A stretch of 64,000 nt of DNA from Rhodanobacteraceae bacterium (lineage in GTDB: Bacteria; Pseudomonadota; Gammaproteobacteria; Xanthomonadales; Rhodanobacteraceae): positions 26,637-90,636 of the forward strand of contig JAACZU010000015.1 in NCBI GenBank assembly GCA_009996615.1, given 5' to 3'. The position numbers were made by a program, and so were the translations under genes. A model generated the notes under the pieces. That model was not told the DNA's origin and searched no databases. It saw only the letters and a program-made list of their open reading frames with translations. Positions 10,044 through 19,150 of this stretch are shown here, piece after piece (the stretch's first letter is position 1; each line of letters opens with the position of its first letter).

Positions 10044-10634
10044 ATGAGATCCCTTGCTGCCGCCATCCTGCTGGCCGCGTCTGCGGCCGGTGCAAACGCC
10101 GCCGCACCCGCGCCGACGCGCGAGCACTTCGCGCCGCCCGGCATGGAGGCGGCCTACCACGACTGGCACTACACGCCGGCGTTGAAGGTCGGCGATACCG
10201 TGTACGTCTCCGGCATCCCGGCGGTCGGCCCGGGCAGCTACGAGGACAAGGTGCGGCGCATGTTCGGCGCGCTGAAGCAGCAGCTCGAACTGGCCGGCGC
10301 GACGCTCGCCGACGTCGTCGAGCTGACCACCTACCACGTGCAGCCGACCGATGCGACGAGCTTCCAGCGGGAGTTCGAACGCTTCGCGCCAATCCACCAC
10401 GCGTTCTTCGCCGACCACTATCCGGCCTGGAACGCGGTCGGCACGACCGCCCTGCTCTCGCCCGGCGCCGTGGTCGAAATGCGCGCGGTCGCCGTGATCG
10501 GCTCGGGCCGCGCGCCGAAGGCGGACATCGCGCTGCCGAAAGCCGGCCCGAAAGCCGGGCCAGTCACGCCGCCGAAGAAGCAAACCGGCGCGGGACTGGC
10601 GCCGACGGCGGCGATGTCCGTCGCGCGCAGCTGA
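10044..10634 (+). CDS. RidA (YjgF/YER057c) family protein with a signal peptide
   Basis: About 196 residues from ATG 10044 (GTG 10041 is adjacent and in frame). Residues 1-20 form a signal peptide ending in GANAA. The RidA-like fold covers about 30-155: VGDTVYVSGIPAVGPGSYEDKVRRMFGALKQQL split across the first strands and helix, DVVELTTYHV, and AWNAVGTTAL. Classical RidA proteins are cytoplasmic enamine/imine deaminases; this exported branch keeps the fold but its reaction is unknown. The C-terminal ~45 residues are Lys/Pro/Ala rich and look disordered. It converges on hutF with a short gap. Confidence 0.85.
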   Translation: MRSLAAAILLAASAAGANAAAPAPTREHFAPPGMEAAYHDWHYTPALKVGDTVYVSGIPAVGPGSYEDKVRRMFGALKQQLELAGATLADVVELTTYHVQPTDATSFQREFERFAPIHHAFFADHYPAWNAVGTTALLSPGAVVEMRAVAVIGSGRAPKADIALPKAGPKAGPVTPPKKQTGAGLAPTAAMSVARS

Positions 10635-10653
10635 GCCGCTCTCCGCGGCTGCC

Positions 10654-12027
10654 TCAGCCGCCGCGCGCGAGCCGCTCGACCACGTCGCGATAGCGCGCGG
10701 CGATGCGCGTCTCGTCGTGGTGACGACCTTCGCGCACGACCCATTCGCCGGCGACCATCACGTCACGCACGAGGTTCGCGTTGCCGGCGAACAGCCAGGT
10801 ATCGACCACATGCGCGGCGTCGCGCCCGGCCAGCAGCGGCGAGGCATCGTCGAGCACGAGCAGGTCGGCGCGGGCGCCGTCCTCGAGCGCACCGAGCGTG
10901 ACGCCGGAGGCCTGCGCGCCGCCGGCCAGCGCGTGCGCCAGCAAGGTCTCGCCACTGCTCGGCACCGCCGCGCTCGCGCTGACGTTGCGATGGCGCGTGA
11001 TCAGGCGCTGGCCGTATTCGAGCCAGCGCAGCTCCTCCACCGGCGACACCGAGATGTGACTGTCCGAACCGACGCCGAGCGCGCCGCCGGCGTCGAGGTA
11101 CGCCCGCAGCGGGAACAAGCCGTCGCCGAGGTTCGCCTCGGTCGTCGGGCACAGGCCGGCGACCGCGCCGGTCGCGGCGAGCCGGCGCGTCTCGGCCTCG
11201 GTCAGGTGCGTCGCGTGCACCAGGCACCAGCGCCGGTCGACCTCGGCATGGTCGAGCAGCCACTCGACCGGCTGCGCGTTGCGCAGCGCGAGGCAGTCCT
11301 GCACTTCGCCGATCTGCTCGGCGATGTGGATGTGGACCGGCATGCGGCCGTCCATCTGCTGCACCGCCTCAAGCACCACGCGCAGCGCCTCCTCCGGCAC
11401 CGCGCGCAGCGAGTGCAGCGCGATGCCGACGCGCAGCGTCGGCGACTCCAACACGCGCAACCGCTCGACCAGGCGCAGGAAGCCGTCGACGTCGTGGCCG
11501 AAGCGGCGCTGCCGTTCGGACAACGGACGGCCGTCGAAGCCGCCGGTCATGTACAGCGTCGGCAGCAGGGTCAGGCCGATGCCGGCCTCGCGCGCGGCCT
11601 CGACCAGCGCCAGCGACATCGCCGCCGGATCGGCATATGGCGTGCCGTCCGGCTGATGGTGCAGGTAGTGGAACTCGCACACCTGCGTGTAGCCGGCCTT
11701 GAGCATTTCGACATACAGCTGCGCCGCGATCGCGCGCAGGTCATCCGGGCCGACGCGGCCGGCGAACGCGTACATGACCTCGCGCCAGGTCCAGAAGCTG
11801 TCTTCGGAATTTCCACCACGCCTTTCCGCGAGTCCCGCCATCGCACGCTGGAACGCATGCGAGTGCAGGTTCGGCATGCCCGGCACGACGTAGCGGCCGA
11901 GCCGCTCGGCCTCGCCGCGCGCCGCCTGCGTGGTGGTCGCGTGCAACGCAGCGTGGTCGACGTCGACACGCACGTCGGCGGCGAAGCCGTGCGGCAACCA
12001 GGCATAGTCGGCAAAATACGCAGGCAT
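10654..12027 (-). CDS. hutF: Formimidoylglutamate deiminase
   Basis: 457 residues. HutF hydrolyses N-formimino-L-glutamate to N-formyl-L-glutamate and ammonia in the five-step histidine degradation route. It is an amidohydrolase-fold enzyme: NLHSHAF near residues 53-58 gives the first metal His pair, HIAEQ is near 232, LVHATHL supplies a further His, and SDSHISVSP near 325 contains the final metal Asp. The stretch GLCPTTEANLGDG is typical of the HutF branch. It is divergent from hutI, so both genes of the pathway are read outward from one intergenic region that holds a large inverted repeat. Confidence 0.94.
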   Translation of the reverse strand: MPAYFADYAWLPHGFAADVRVDVDHAALHATTTQAARGEAERLGRYVVPGMPNLHSHAFQRAMAGLAERRGGNSEDSFWTWREVMYAFAGRVGPDDLRAIAAQLYVEMLKAGYTQVCEFHYLHHQPDGTPYADPAAMSLALVEAAREAGIGLTLLPTLYMTGGFDGRPLSERQRRFGHDVDGFLRLVERLRVLESPTLRVGIALHSLRAVPEEALRVVLEAVQQMDGRMPVHIHIAEQIGEVQDCLALRNAQPVEWLLDHAEVDRRWCLVHATHLTEAETRRLAATGAVAGLCPTTEANLGDGLFPLRAYLDAGGALGVGSDSHISVSPVEELRWLEYGQRLITRHRNVSASAAVPSSGETLLAHALAGGAQASGVTLGALEDGARADLLVLDDASPLLAGRDAAHVVDTWLFAGNANLVRDVMVAGEWVVREGRHHDETRIAARYRDVVERLARGG

Positions 12028-12063
12028 CGGAATTCCTGATCGGCGCGAAGCTCGGTGATTGAG

Positions 12064-12176
12064 CCCCTCTCCCTCCGGGAGAGGGGTTGGGGTGAGGGTT
12101 CGGTCGAGGTTCAGCGCATGAATCCTGCCGAACCCTCATCCGGCCCTTCGGGCCACCTTCTCCCGGAGGGAGAAGG
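12064..12176. repeat. Large imperfect inverted repeat (CCCTCTCCC family, MITE-like)
   Basis: CCCCTCTCCCTCCGGGAGAG starts the element and GGCCACCTTCTCCCGGAGGG ends it. In between, GAGGGTTCGG and CCGAACCCTC face each other. A close relative lies at 24888-25025. It sits in the shared upstream region of hutF and hutI. Confidence 0.8.
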
Positions 12177-12273
12177 ACCAAACTGAGGTTCGACGCCGAT
12201 CACGCTGGAATTCCCCGAATCGAAACGCGGGCAGACTATCCGCCCGCGCCGCACCTTGCCAGATGGAGACCGC

Positions 12274-13497
12274 ATGACTTCGACGCGTTGGGACGGCCTG
12301 CTGCTCGACTGCACCCTCGTCACGATGGCCGCCGACGGTGGCTACGGCGCGATCGAACATGGCGCGCTGGGCTGGCAGGATGGCCGTATCACGTTCGCCG
12401 GCGCGCAGGCGGCCCTGCCCGGCCCGCCGAACACGCTCGCCGCGCAGGTCGAATCGGCCGGCGGCGCGCTGGTCACGCCGGGCCTGATCGACTGCCACAC
12501 GCACCTGGTGTTCGGCGGCGACCGCGCCGGCGAGTTCGAGCAGCGCCTGAACGGCGCCAGCTACGAGGAGATCGCGCGCGCTGGCGGCGGCATCGCCTCG
12601 AGCGTGCGCGCGACGCGCGCGGCGAGCGAGGACGAACTGCTCGCGCAGGCGCTGCCGCGCGCCCGTGCGCTGCGCGGCGACGGCGTGACCACGCTCGAGA
12701 TCAAGTCCGGCTACGGCCTCGACCTCGCCAGCGAACGGAAGATGCTGCGCGTCGCGCGCCGGCTCGGCGCCGAACTCGGCATCGGCGTGCGCACGACCTT
12801 CCTCGGCGCGCACGCGCTGCCGCCGGAGTTCGCCGGCCGCGCCGACGACTACGTCGCCCACCTGTGCGACACGATGCTGCCGGCGCTGGCGCGCGAGGGC
12901 CTCGCCGAGGCGGTCGATGCGTTCTGCGAGAAGATCGCGTTCACGCCGGCGCAGACGCGGCGCGTGTTCGAAACCGCGCGCGGTCTCGGCCTGCGCGTGA
13001 AGCTGCACGCCGATCAGTTGTCCGACCTCGGCGGCGCCGCGTTGGCGGCCGAGTTCGGCGCGCTCTCGGCCGATCACCTGGAATGGACCAGCGAGGCCGG
13101 CGTGCAGGCGATGGCCGCGGCCGGCACCGTCGCGGTGCTGCTGCCCGGCGCGTTCTACGCGCTGCGCGAAACCAGGCTGCCGCCGATCGACGCGCTGCGC
13201 GCGCAGCGCGTGCCGATCGCGATCGCGACCGACCTCAATCCGGGCACCTCGCCGCTGCTGTCGCTGCGGCTCGCGATGGGCATGGCCTGCACGCTGTTCC
13301 GCCTGACACCCGAAGAAGCGCTGCGCGGCGCGACCGTGAACGCCGCGCGCGCGCTCGGCCTCGCCGACCGCGGCACGCTCGAAGCCGGCCGGCGCGCCGA
13401 CTTCGTGGTCTGGAACGCGCGCCATCCGGCCGAGCTGTGCTACTGGATCGGCGGCGGGCTGGCGCGCGAGGTGTGCGTCGGCGGGCAGCGCGTTTGA
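12274..13497 (+). CDS. hutI: Imidazolonepropionase
   Basis: 407 residues from ATG 12274, which has GGAG 5 bases upstream; the in-frame ATG at 12256 is less well placed. HutI opens the imidazolone ring to give N-formimino-L-glutamate, the substrate of the neighbouring Hut[13 protein letters not shown] near residue 72 carries the metal HxH and substrate residues, [10 protein letters not shown] and KLHADQL follow in order, and [13 protein letters not shown] near 320 has the metal Asp. Length and motifs match the family throughout. hutH, hutU and hutC are not in the window and are presumably elsewhere. Confidence 0.96.
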   Translation: MTSTRWDGLLLDCTLVTMAADGGYGAIEHGALGWQDGRITFAGAQAALPGPPNTLAAQVESAGGALVTPGLIDCHTHLVFGGDRAGEFEQRLNGASYEEIARAGGGIASSVRATRAASEDELLAQALPRARALRGDGVTTLEIKSGYGLDLASERKMLRVARRLGAELGIGVRTTFLGAHALPPEFAGRADDYVAHLCDTMLPALAREGLAEAVDAFCEKIAFTPAQTRRVFETARGLGLRVKLHADQLSDLGGAALAAEFGALSADHLEWTSEAGVQAMAAAGTVAVLLPGAFYALRETRLPPIDALRAQRVPIAIATDLNPGTSPLLSLRLAMGMACTLFRLTPEEALRGATVNAARALGLADRGTLEAGRRADFVVWNARHPAELCYWIGGGLAREVCVGGQRV

Positions 13498-13527
13498 GAG
13501 AAAGGCGAGGCGCTGCCTCGCGGCCGT

Positions 13528-13598
13528 GTGGGAGCGGCGGAAGCCGCGATGCTGTCGCCTCTCGCTGGCACGAGCATCGCGCCTGCCGGCGCTCCCAC
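13528..13598. repeat. REP-like doublet, GTGGGAGCGG family
   Basis: Forward half GTGGGAGCGGCGGAAGCCGC at 13528 and reverse half ending GCTCCCAC at 13598, separated by about 20 bases. It lies between the convergent hutI and pseudouridine synthase genes. Confidence 0.86.
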
Positions 13599-13654
13599 AA
13601 TGAGCTGGCGAGACCTTGGGTGCGCGCAGATGCGATCGCCGCGACCGATGCGTG

Positions 13655-14581
13655 CTACAGGCTCAACCCGCTCTCGAAACGCCGCACCACTCCGCTGAGC
13701 GGATCGGCAAATTCCACCGCCTGCGCCAGCAGCTTCAGCGGACGGCCATAGTCATCGTCGGCGCGCGCGCCCGCGAGCTGCGGATAGACCTCGTCGTTGA
13801 CGAGCGGCGCACCGAGCGCGGCCATGTGCACGCGCAACTGGTGCTTGCGCCCGCTGACCGGATACAGCGCATAGCGCCAGATCGCGCCTTCGCGCGCGAT
13901 CACCTCGATGCGTGTTTCGGCATTCGGCGCGCCCTCGACTTCGCGCATGCGGAAGAACGGCTCGCCGGCCTCGATCCGGCTCACGCGCACGAGCGGAAAC
14001 GTGCACTTAGGCAACGCCGGCGCCAACGCCTCGTAGCGTTTGACGATCGCACGCGTGCGGAACAGCGCCTGGTAGCGCGAGCGGCTGGCCGGATTGGCCG
14101 AGAACAACACCAGTCCGGCGGTCGCACGATCGATGCGATGCAGCGGCACCAGCTGCGGGTTGTCCAGGCGCCGGATCAGGCGCGCCAGCAAGGTCTCCTC
14201 GACGTGGCGGCCGGCCGGCGTGACCGGCAGGAAATGCGGCTTGTCGACGACGACCAGGTGCGCGTCGGCGTGCACCACCGTTTCCGCGAACGGAATCACC
14301 GGCTCGGACGGCACTTCGCGGTAGTAGAAGATCTCCAGCCCGACCCGGTACGGCGTGTGCGCGTCGATCGGAACGCCGGCCGCATCGAGCACCCACTGGC
14401 GCGCGATGCGGCTCAGCCACTGCTCGCGGCCGACCGCCGGAAACTTCGCGCACAGGCACTCGAGCACGCTCGTCCACGTGCCCGGCGGCAACTGCAGCGC
14501 GCTGGCCGCGACGCCGTTGCGCAAGGGAATCGATACGGACACGGATTGCTGTCGAGGTCGGTGGGAAGGAGGCCCTAACAT
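13655..14581 (-). CDS. Pseudouridine synthase, RluA family
   Basis: About 308 residues from ATG 14581, or 295 from GTG 14542; neither has a strong ribosome binding site and both are plausible. The catalytic loop HRIDRATAGLVLF near residue 150 contains the Asp that attacks the uridine. VVDKPHFLPVTP and SGRKHQLRVHMAALG are the usual flanking motifs of the RluA/RsuA fold. No S4 domain is visible at the N-terminus. The family isomerises uridine to pseudouridine in rRNA or tRNA; the target site is not evident. It is divergent from the YkgJ-type gene with 17 bases between start codons. Confidence 0.88.
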   Translation of the reverse strand: MLGPPSHRPRQQSVSVSIPLRNGVAASALQLPPGTWTSVLECLCAKFPAVGREQWLSRIARQWVLDAAGVPIDAHTPYRVGLEIFYYREVPSEPVIPFAETVVHADAHLVVVDKPHFLPVTPAGRHVEETLLARLIRRLDNPQLVPLHRIDRATAGLVLFSANPASRSRYQALFRTRAIVKRYEALAPALPKCTFPLVRVSRIEAGEPFFRMREVEGAPNAETRIEVIAREGAIWRYALYPVSGRKHQLRVHMAALGAPLVNDEVYPQLAGARADDDYGRPLKLLAQAVEFADPLSGVVRRFESGLSL

Positions 14582-14598
14582 CGCAGGCCGCCGGAACG

Positions 14599-14952
14599 AT
14601 GATAATCGACGCGATGAACCTTGATCCTGACGCCGACTCCATCGATCCCGCGATCCGCTGCGCCGACTGCGAGGCGGTCTGCTGCCGCCTGCCGGTGCTG
14701 CTCCTGCCCGGCGATTCGGTGCCGCTGTGGGCGCGCGACCACGACGAGCACGGCCTGGAGATCGTGGCGAAGGCCGACGACGGCTGGTGCGTCGCGCTCG
14801 ACCGGCACACCCATCGCTGCACGATCTACGCGACCCGCCCGCAGATCTGCGCCGACTTCGCGATGGGCGGCGGCGGCTGCCGCGACGAGCGCGCGGCCTG
14901 GTATGGCCCGGCACACAGGACGATTCCGATCGCGGTGCTCGACGATGTGTAA
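14599..14952 (+). CDS. YkgJ-type cysteine-cluster protein (UPF0153)
   Basis: 117 residues from ATG 14599; a second ATG at 14614 would remove five residues. The family's Cys pattern is present: CADCEAVCC near residues 21-29, then CTIYATRPQICADF with two further Cys, and a final GGC. These proteins are predicted to bind zinc or an iron-sulfur cluster and the role is unknown. It is short, and its promoter must overlap that of the divergent pseudouridine synthase. Confidence 0.85.
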   Translation: MIIDAMNLDPDADSIDPAIRCADCEAVCCRLPVLLLPGDSVPLWARDHDEHGLEIVAKADDGWCVALDRHTHRCTIYATRPQICADFAMGGGGCRDERAAWYGPAHRTIPIAVLDDV

Positions 14953-14994
14953 CCGCACCTCTTCCGGGGATGGCTCTCGCGGCAAGCTGCTTTA

Positions 14995-15034
14995 GCCCTC
15001 CCCTTCAAGGGGAGGGTTGGGTGGGGATGGTGTT
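14995..15034. repeat. CCCTCCCCTT stem-loop repeat
   Basis: CCCTCCCCTT and AAGGGGAGGG form a 10-bp stem with a one-base centre, followed by TTGGGTGGGGATGGTGTT. The same element is found at 19091 and, inverted, at 28977. Confidence 0.85.
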
Positions 15035-15103
15035 CAACTCCTCTCGACACCGCGAGAGAAACCCACCGCTACAATCCCCGTTTTGCCCGCCCAAGGCCAC
15101 CGC

Positions 15104-15664
15104 ATGGCGCTCAACGCCACCATCTACAAGGTCGAGCTGCAGATCTCCGACATGGATCGCCATTACTACGCGACCCATGCGCTGACGCTGGCCCGACATC
15201 CGTCCGAGACTGCCGTGCGCCTGATGGTGCGTGTGCTCGCGTTCGCGCTGCATGCCGATGACCGCCTCGAATTCGGCAAGGGCATGAGCAGCGACGACGA
15301 GCCGGATCTGTGGCGCAAGGATCGCACCGGCGCGATCGAGCAGTGGATCGAACTCGGCCAACCCGACGAGGCGCGCGTGCGCAAGGCCTGCGGCCGCGCG
15401 CGCCAGGTCGTGGTGGTCAACTACGGCGGCCGCGCCGCCGACCTGTGGTGGGACAAGGCCGGCGCGACGCTGTCGCGCGCGAAGAACCTTACCGTGATCG
15501 ACATCCCCTCTTCGGCCAGCGACGCGCTCGCCGCCCTGACCGAACGCGGCATGCGGCTGCAATGCATGATCCAGGACGGTCAGGTGCAGATATTCGGCGA
15601 CGACGACGGCGCGATCACCATCGACCCCACCGTGCGCCTGGCGCCGACAGCGTCGAACCGCTGA
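15104..15664 (+). CDS. yaeQ: YaeQ family protein
   Basis: 186 residues from ATG 15104. The start MALNATIYKVELQISDMDRH, the central DEPDLWRKDRTGAIEQWIELGQ region and the terminal QIFGDDDG are characteristic of YaeQ, a PD-(D/E)XK nuclease-like fold found in proteobacteria. In enteric bacteria it has been linked to suppression of rfaH defects, but its activity is not established. A TACAAT box at 15070-15075 is a candidate -10 element; no clear -35 is seen. The flavoprotein gene follows after 4 bases on the same strand, so the two are probably co-transcribed. Confidence 0.92.
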   Translation: MALNATIYKVELQISDMDRHYYATHALTLARHPSETAVRLMVRVLAFALHADDRLEFGKGMSSDDEPDLWRKDRTGAIEQWIELGQPDEARVRKACGRARQVVVVNYGGRAADLWWDKAGATLSRAKNLTVIDIPSSASDALAALTERGMRLQCMIQDGQVQIFGDDDGAITIDPTVRLAPTASNR

Positions 15665-15668
15665 AGCC

Positions 15669-16850
15669 ATGGCCGAGTCGTTCGACGTCCTGATCATCGG
15701 CGGCGGCGCCGCCGGCTTGATGTGCGCGCTGACCGCCGGCAAGCGCGGCCGGCGCGTGCTGCTGGTCGAGCACGCCAACCGCGTCGGCAAGAAGATCCTG
15801 ATGTCCGGCGGCGGCCGCTGCAATTTCACCAACACCGGCGCGTCGCCGGCGAACTACCTGTCGGCGAACCCGCACTTCTGCAAGTCCGCGCTCGCGCGCT
15901 ACACGCCGGCCGACTTCATCGGGCTGGTCGAACGTCACGGCATCGCGTACCACGAGAAGGAACTCGGCCAGCTGTTCTGCGACGACTCGTCCAAGCAGAT
16001 CGTGCGCATGCTGCTCGACGAATGCGCCGATGCCGGCGTGCGCATCGAGACGAGCTGCAGCATCGAGCGTGTCGTGAACGGCGAGGCGCTGTTCCGCCTC
16101 GACACGACGCGCGGCCGCTTCGACGCGCCGGCGCTGGTCGTGGCCAGCGGCGGCCTGTCGATCCCGAGCATGGGTGCCAGCGGCTTCGGCTACGAGCTGG
16201 CGCGCCAGTTCGGCCACAACGTGCTGCCGACGCGCGCGGGCCTCGTGCCACTGACCCTGTCCGGCAAGCACCAGGAACGCCTGGCCGACCTTGCCGGCGT
16301 CGCCCTGCCGGTCGAGGCGCGCTGCAACGGCGCGAGCTTCCGCAACTTCATGCTGCTCACGCACCGCGGCGTCAGCGGCCCGTCGATCCTGCAGATCTCC
16401 TCGTACTGGCAGCCCGGCGACGAACTGCGCCTGGACCTGTTGCCGAACGACGATGCGTTCGCCTGGTTGCAGGCGCAGCGCGCCGAGCGCCCGGCCAGTG
16501 AACTCAAGACCGTGCTCTCCGAGCGCCTGCCGAAGCGCTTCGCGCAGCGCCTGTGCGAGCACTGGCTCGCAAACAAGCCGATGCGCCAGTACCGCGACGC
16601 CGAACTGCGCGAGATCGCCGCGCTGCTCGCCGACTGGCCGCTGGTCGCCAGCGGCACCGAGGGCTACCGCACCGCCGAAGTCACGCTCGGCGGCATCGAC
16701 ACCGACGAGCTGTCGTCCTCGACCATGCAGTCGAAGCGCGTGCCGGGCCTGTACTTCATCGGCGAGGTCGTCGACGTGACCGGCTGGCTCGGCGGCTACA
16801 ACTTCCAGTGGGCATGGGCATCGGGGCACGCCTGCGGCAACGCCGTGTGA
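15669..16850 (+). CDS. FAD-dependent oxidoreductase of the HI0933/YhiN family
   Basis: 393 residues starting 4 bases after yaeQ. The N-terminal dinucleotide-binding motif LIIGGGAAGLMCA lies near residues 8-20, followed by LMSGGGRCNFTN near 43-54, a hallmark of the family. VVASGGLSIPSMGASGFGY and the C-terminal FIGEVVDVTGWLGGYNFQWA are also conserved. These are predicted flavoproteins resembling aminoacetone or BaiN-type reductases; the substrate is unknown. It is likely in an operon with yaeQ. Confidence 0.92.
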   Translation: MAESFDVLIIGGGAAGLMCALTAGKRGRRVLLVEHANRVGKKILMSGGGRCNFTNTGASPANYLSANPHFCKSALARYTPADFIGLVERHGIAYHEKELGQLFCDDSSKQIVRMLLDECADAGVRIETSCSIERVVNGEALFRLDTTRGRFDAPALVVASGGLSIPSMGASGFGYELARQFGHNVLPTRAGLVPLTLSGKHQERLADLAGVALPVEARCNGASFRNFMLLTHRGVSGPSILQISSYWQPGDELRLDLLPNDDAFAWLQAQRAERPASELKTVLSERLPKRFAQRLCEHWLANKPMRQYRDAELREIAALLADWPLVASGTEGYRTAEVTLGGIDTDELSSSTMQSKRVPGLYFIGEVVDVTGWLGGYNFQWAWASGHACGNAV

Positions 16851-16862
16851 CGCCTGCTCGAA

Positions 16863-16951
16863 AGCATCGCGGCTGAAGCGGCTGAAGCCGCTCCCACAGG
16901 ACTCCGGGCACCGCGACAAGTACCTGCGGAAGGGACTTCAGTCCCGATGCC
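16863..16951. repeat. REP-like elements, variant forms
   Basis: AGCATCGCGGCTGAAGCGGC...CCGCTCCCAC at 16863-16897 is a diverged reverse half. GGGACTTCAGTCCCGATGC at 16933-16951 is a smaller hairpin of the same general plan. Confidence 0.65.
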
Positions 16952-17021
16952 TTCGGATCGTCTGGTTCGACGCCGGGTCAATGCGCCACCGGCATCGCAG
17001 GAAGCGGGTGTCGGCGCGCCG

Positions 17022-17876
17022 TTATTCCGCCTCCGCCGCCTCGCGCCCCTGCTGGCGGATCAAGGCCTCGGCGCGCGCGTCGTTGATCGCATCCATCACC
17101 GCCTCGACGTCCGCCGGCGTCTCGTCCTGCGCGAACAACCCGGTCAGGGCGCTGTCCGGCTGCAGTTCGCCGTTCTCGAACAGCGCCCACATCTCGCGCG
17201 CGTGCCCGGTCGCGAGCAATTCCGGCGCGAAGCGGCCGAGGCAGGCGTTGATGTTGCCGACATCGCGCTCCAGCATGGCCAGCGCGTTGTTGTTGCCGGC
17301 CGCATCGACCGCCTGCGGCAGGTCGATGATGACCGGGCCATGCGGCGCGACCAGCACGTTGTACTCGGACAGGTCGCCGTGGATCAGGCCGGCGCACAGC
17401 ATGCGCACGATCTGGCGGATCATGAACGCGTGATACTCGCGCGCCAGCTCGGGCGAAAGCTCGACCTCGCCCAGACGCGGTGCGGAACGGCCCTCCTCGT
17501 CCGTGACCAGCTCCATCACCAGCACGCCGTTGAAATAGCCGTAGGGCCTCGGCACCTGCACGCCGGCGTCGGCAAGCCGATACAGCGCATCGACTTCGGC
17601 GTTCTTCCAGGCGGCCTCCTGTTCCTTGCGGCCGTAGTTCGTGCTCTTGCTCATCGCGCGCGCGTCACGGCTGCCGCGCACCTTGCGTCCTTCCTGGTAC
17701 TGCGCGCGCGCCTGGAAACTGCGCTGGCGCATGTCCTTGTAGACCTTGGCGCAACGAATGTCGTCGCCGGCGCGGACGACGTAGACCGACGCTTCCTTGC
17801 CGCTTTTCAGTGAGCGGATGACTTCATCGATGACGCCATCTTCGATGAGCGCCTGCAGGCCTGGCGGTGTTTTCAT
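17022..17876 (-). CDS. RIO family serine/threonine kinase
   Basis: 284 residues from ATG 17876. The atypical kinase core is clear: GKEASVYVV near residue 26 (nucleotide loop), a catalytic loop HGDLSEYNVLV near 163 with the catalytic Asp and metal Asn, and IIDLPQAVD near 178 with the second metal Asp. RIO kinases phosphorylate serine and in eukaryotes and archaea act in ribosome maturation; bacterial members are widespread but of unknown role. The protein ends in an acidic, Ala-rich tail. It follows, convergently, the flavoprotein gene and is not obviously part of an operon. Confidence 0.92.
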   Translation of the reverse strand: MKTPPGLQALIEDGVIDEVIRSLKSGKEASVYVVRAGDDIRCAKVYKDMRQRSFQARAQYQEGRKVRGSRDARAMSKSTNYGRKEQEAAWKNAEVDALYRLADAGVQVPRPYGYFNGVLVMELVTDEEGRSAPRLGEVELSPELAREYHAFMIRQIVRMLCAGLIHGDLSEYNVLVAPHGPVIIDLPQAVDAAGNNNALAMLERDVGNINACLGRFAPELLATGHAREMWALFENGELQPDSALTGLFAQDETPADVEAVMDAINDARAEALIRQQGREAAEAE

Positions 17877-17995
17877 GGGCTTCCGGGTGATGCAGCGAGA
17901 ACCGGCACCGACCGACGGCGCCAGGACGACCGCCCATTCTACCGGGTGGCCACCTGAATCCACCCGCCCCGCGCCTCCAGGAAGGTCCAATCGAG

Positions 17996-18077
17996 TCGTC
18001 GTCCCGGCGCAGGCCGGGACCCAGCGCCTTTGCTACCCATTGAAGACACTGGGTTCCGGCCTGCGCCGGAACGACGA
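17996..18077. repeat. Long hairpin repeat (GTCCCGGCGCAGGCCGGGAC family)
   Basis: TCGTCGTCCCGGCGCAGGCC at the left faces GGCCTGCGCCGGAACGACGA at the right, with CCAGCGCC and CTGGGTT toward the centre. It lies between two minus-strand genes. A related but different hairpin is at 37547. Confidence 0.8.
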
Positions 18078-18088
18078 GGTTTTGCTAG

Positions 18089-18979
18089 CTAACCAGCCAT
18101 CAGCCGCGCAACCGCCGCGTCCTTCTCGGCCCACAGCGCATTCATCCACGCCTGGAAACGCTCGCGGAACGCCGCGTCGCCCTGGTAATCACCACCAACG
18201 AACTCGCGCGGGATCGGCCGCTCGCGCACCTGCACGCGCACCTCGGGCACGCGATCGGCGAACAGGTCGAGCAGGCTCGGGCGGCCGTGTGGATAGACGA
18301 TCGTCACGTCGAGGATCGCCTGCAGGCCGGCCCCCATCGCGTCGAGCACGAACGCGACGCCACCGGCCCTCGGCCGCAGCAGGTGGCGATACGGCGACTG
18401 CTGCGCCGCGTGCTTGGCCGCGGTGAAACGCGTGCCCTCGACGAAGTTCATCACCGCCACCGGGATCTCGCGGAAGCGCTCGCACGCACGCCGCGTCGCC
18501 GCGATGTCGCGCCCGGCCAGCTCCGGCCGCCGCGCGATCGCCTCGCGCGAATGGCGCTTCATGAACGGAAAATCCAGCGCCCACCACGCCAGCCCCATCA
18601 GCGGGATCCAGAACAGCTGGCTCTTGAGGAAGAAGCGCAGCAGCGGGATGCGCCGGTTGAACACCTTCTGCAGCACCGGGATGTCGACCCAGCCCTGGTG
18701 GTTCGCCAGCACGAGGTAATGCCCGTCGCGCTGCAGCCGCGCCTCCACGTCGACGATGAAGCGCGTGCGCGTGAACCACCCGATCATGCGGCTGTTGAAG
18801 CCGATCCAGCTTTCGGCGATGCCGGCCAGCAGCGGATTGCAGGCCCGGTGCACCGCCGCGAACGGCAGTGTTGCCTTGACCAGCGTGACCACGAACAGCG
18901 GCACGATGTGCAGCAGCGTGCTCGCGCCGATCAGCAGCGCGGCGAGCGGAATGCGGATGAACAGCGGCAGGAATCGCAT
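18089..18979 (-). CDS. PlsC-domain acyltransferase (YihG-like)
   Basis: 296 residues. A hydrophobic N-terminal segment of about 35 residues (IPLAALLIGASTLLHIVPLF) anchors it in the inner membrane. The acyltransferase motifs are NHQGWVD near residue 93 (HX4D catalytic pair), FFLKSQLFWIPLMG, and NFVEGTRFT near 178. This pattern matches the YihG/YihF type of lysophospholipid acyltransferase that attaches an acyl chain to lysophosphatidic acid or related lipids. The usual substrate preference is unknown here. Confidence 0.88.
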   Translation of the reverse strand: MRFLPLFIRIPLAALLIGASTLLHIVPLFVVTLVKATLPFAAVHRACNPLLAGIAESWIGFNSRMIGWFTRTRFIVDVEARLQRDGHYLVLANHQGWVDIPVLQKVFNRRIPLLRFFLKSQLFWIPLMGLAWWALDFPFMKRHSREAIARRPELAGRDIAATRRACERFREIPVAVMNFVEGTRFTAAKHAAQQSPYRHLLRPRAGGVAFVLDAMGAGLQAILDVTIVYPHGRPSLLDLFADRVPEVRVQVRERPIPREFVGGDYQGDAAFRERFQAWMNALWAEKDAAVARLMAG

Positions 18980-19090
18980 GCGATACTGGAGCGATAGGAG
19001 ATGCCGCAGCCTAGCGGCGATGTTCGCGCGTTGCGAGCGTGGCGTCGGCGCGTCCCTGCATGGCGTCGCAGGCGGCGAAGGTGGGCTTTA

Positions 19091-19130
19091 GCCCTCCCCT
19101 TCAAGGGGAGGGTTGGGAGGGGATGGTGTT
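19091..19130. repeat. CCCTCCCCTT stem-loop repeat
   Basis: Nearly identical to the copy at 14995 (one difference in TTGGGAGGGG). It lies in the gap between the acyltransferase and the HNH operon. Confidence 0.85.
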
Positions 19131-19150
19131 TGCTGCGTGCATACACCGGC

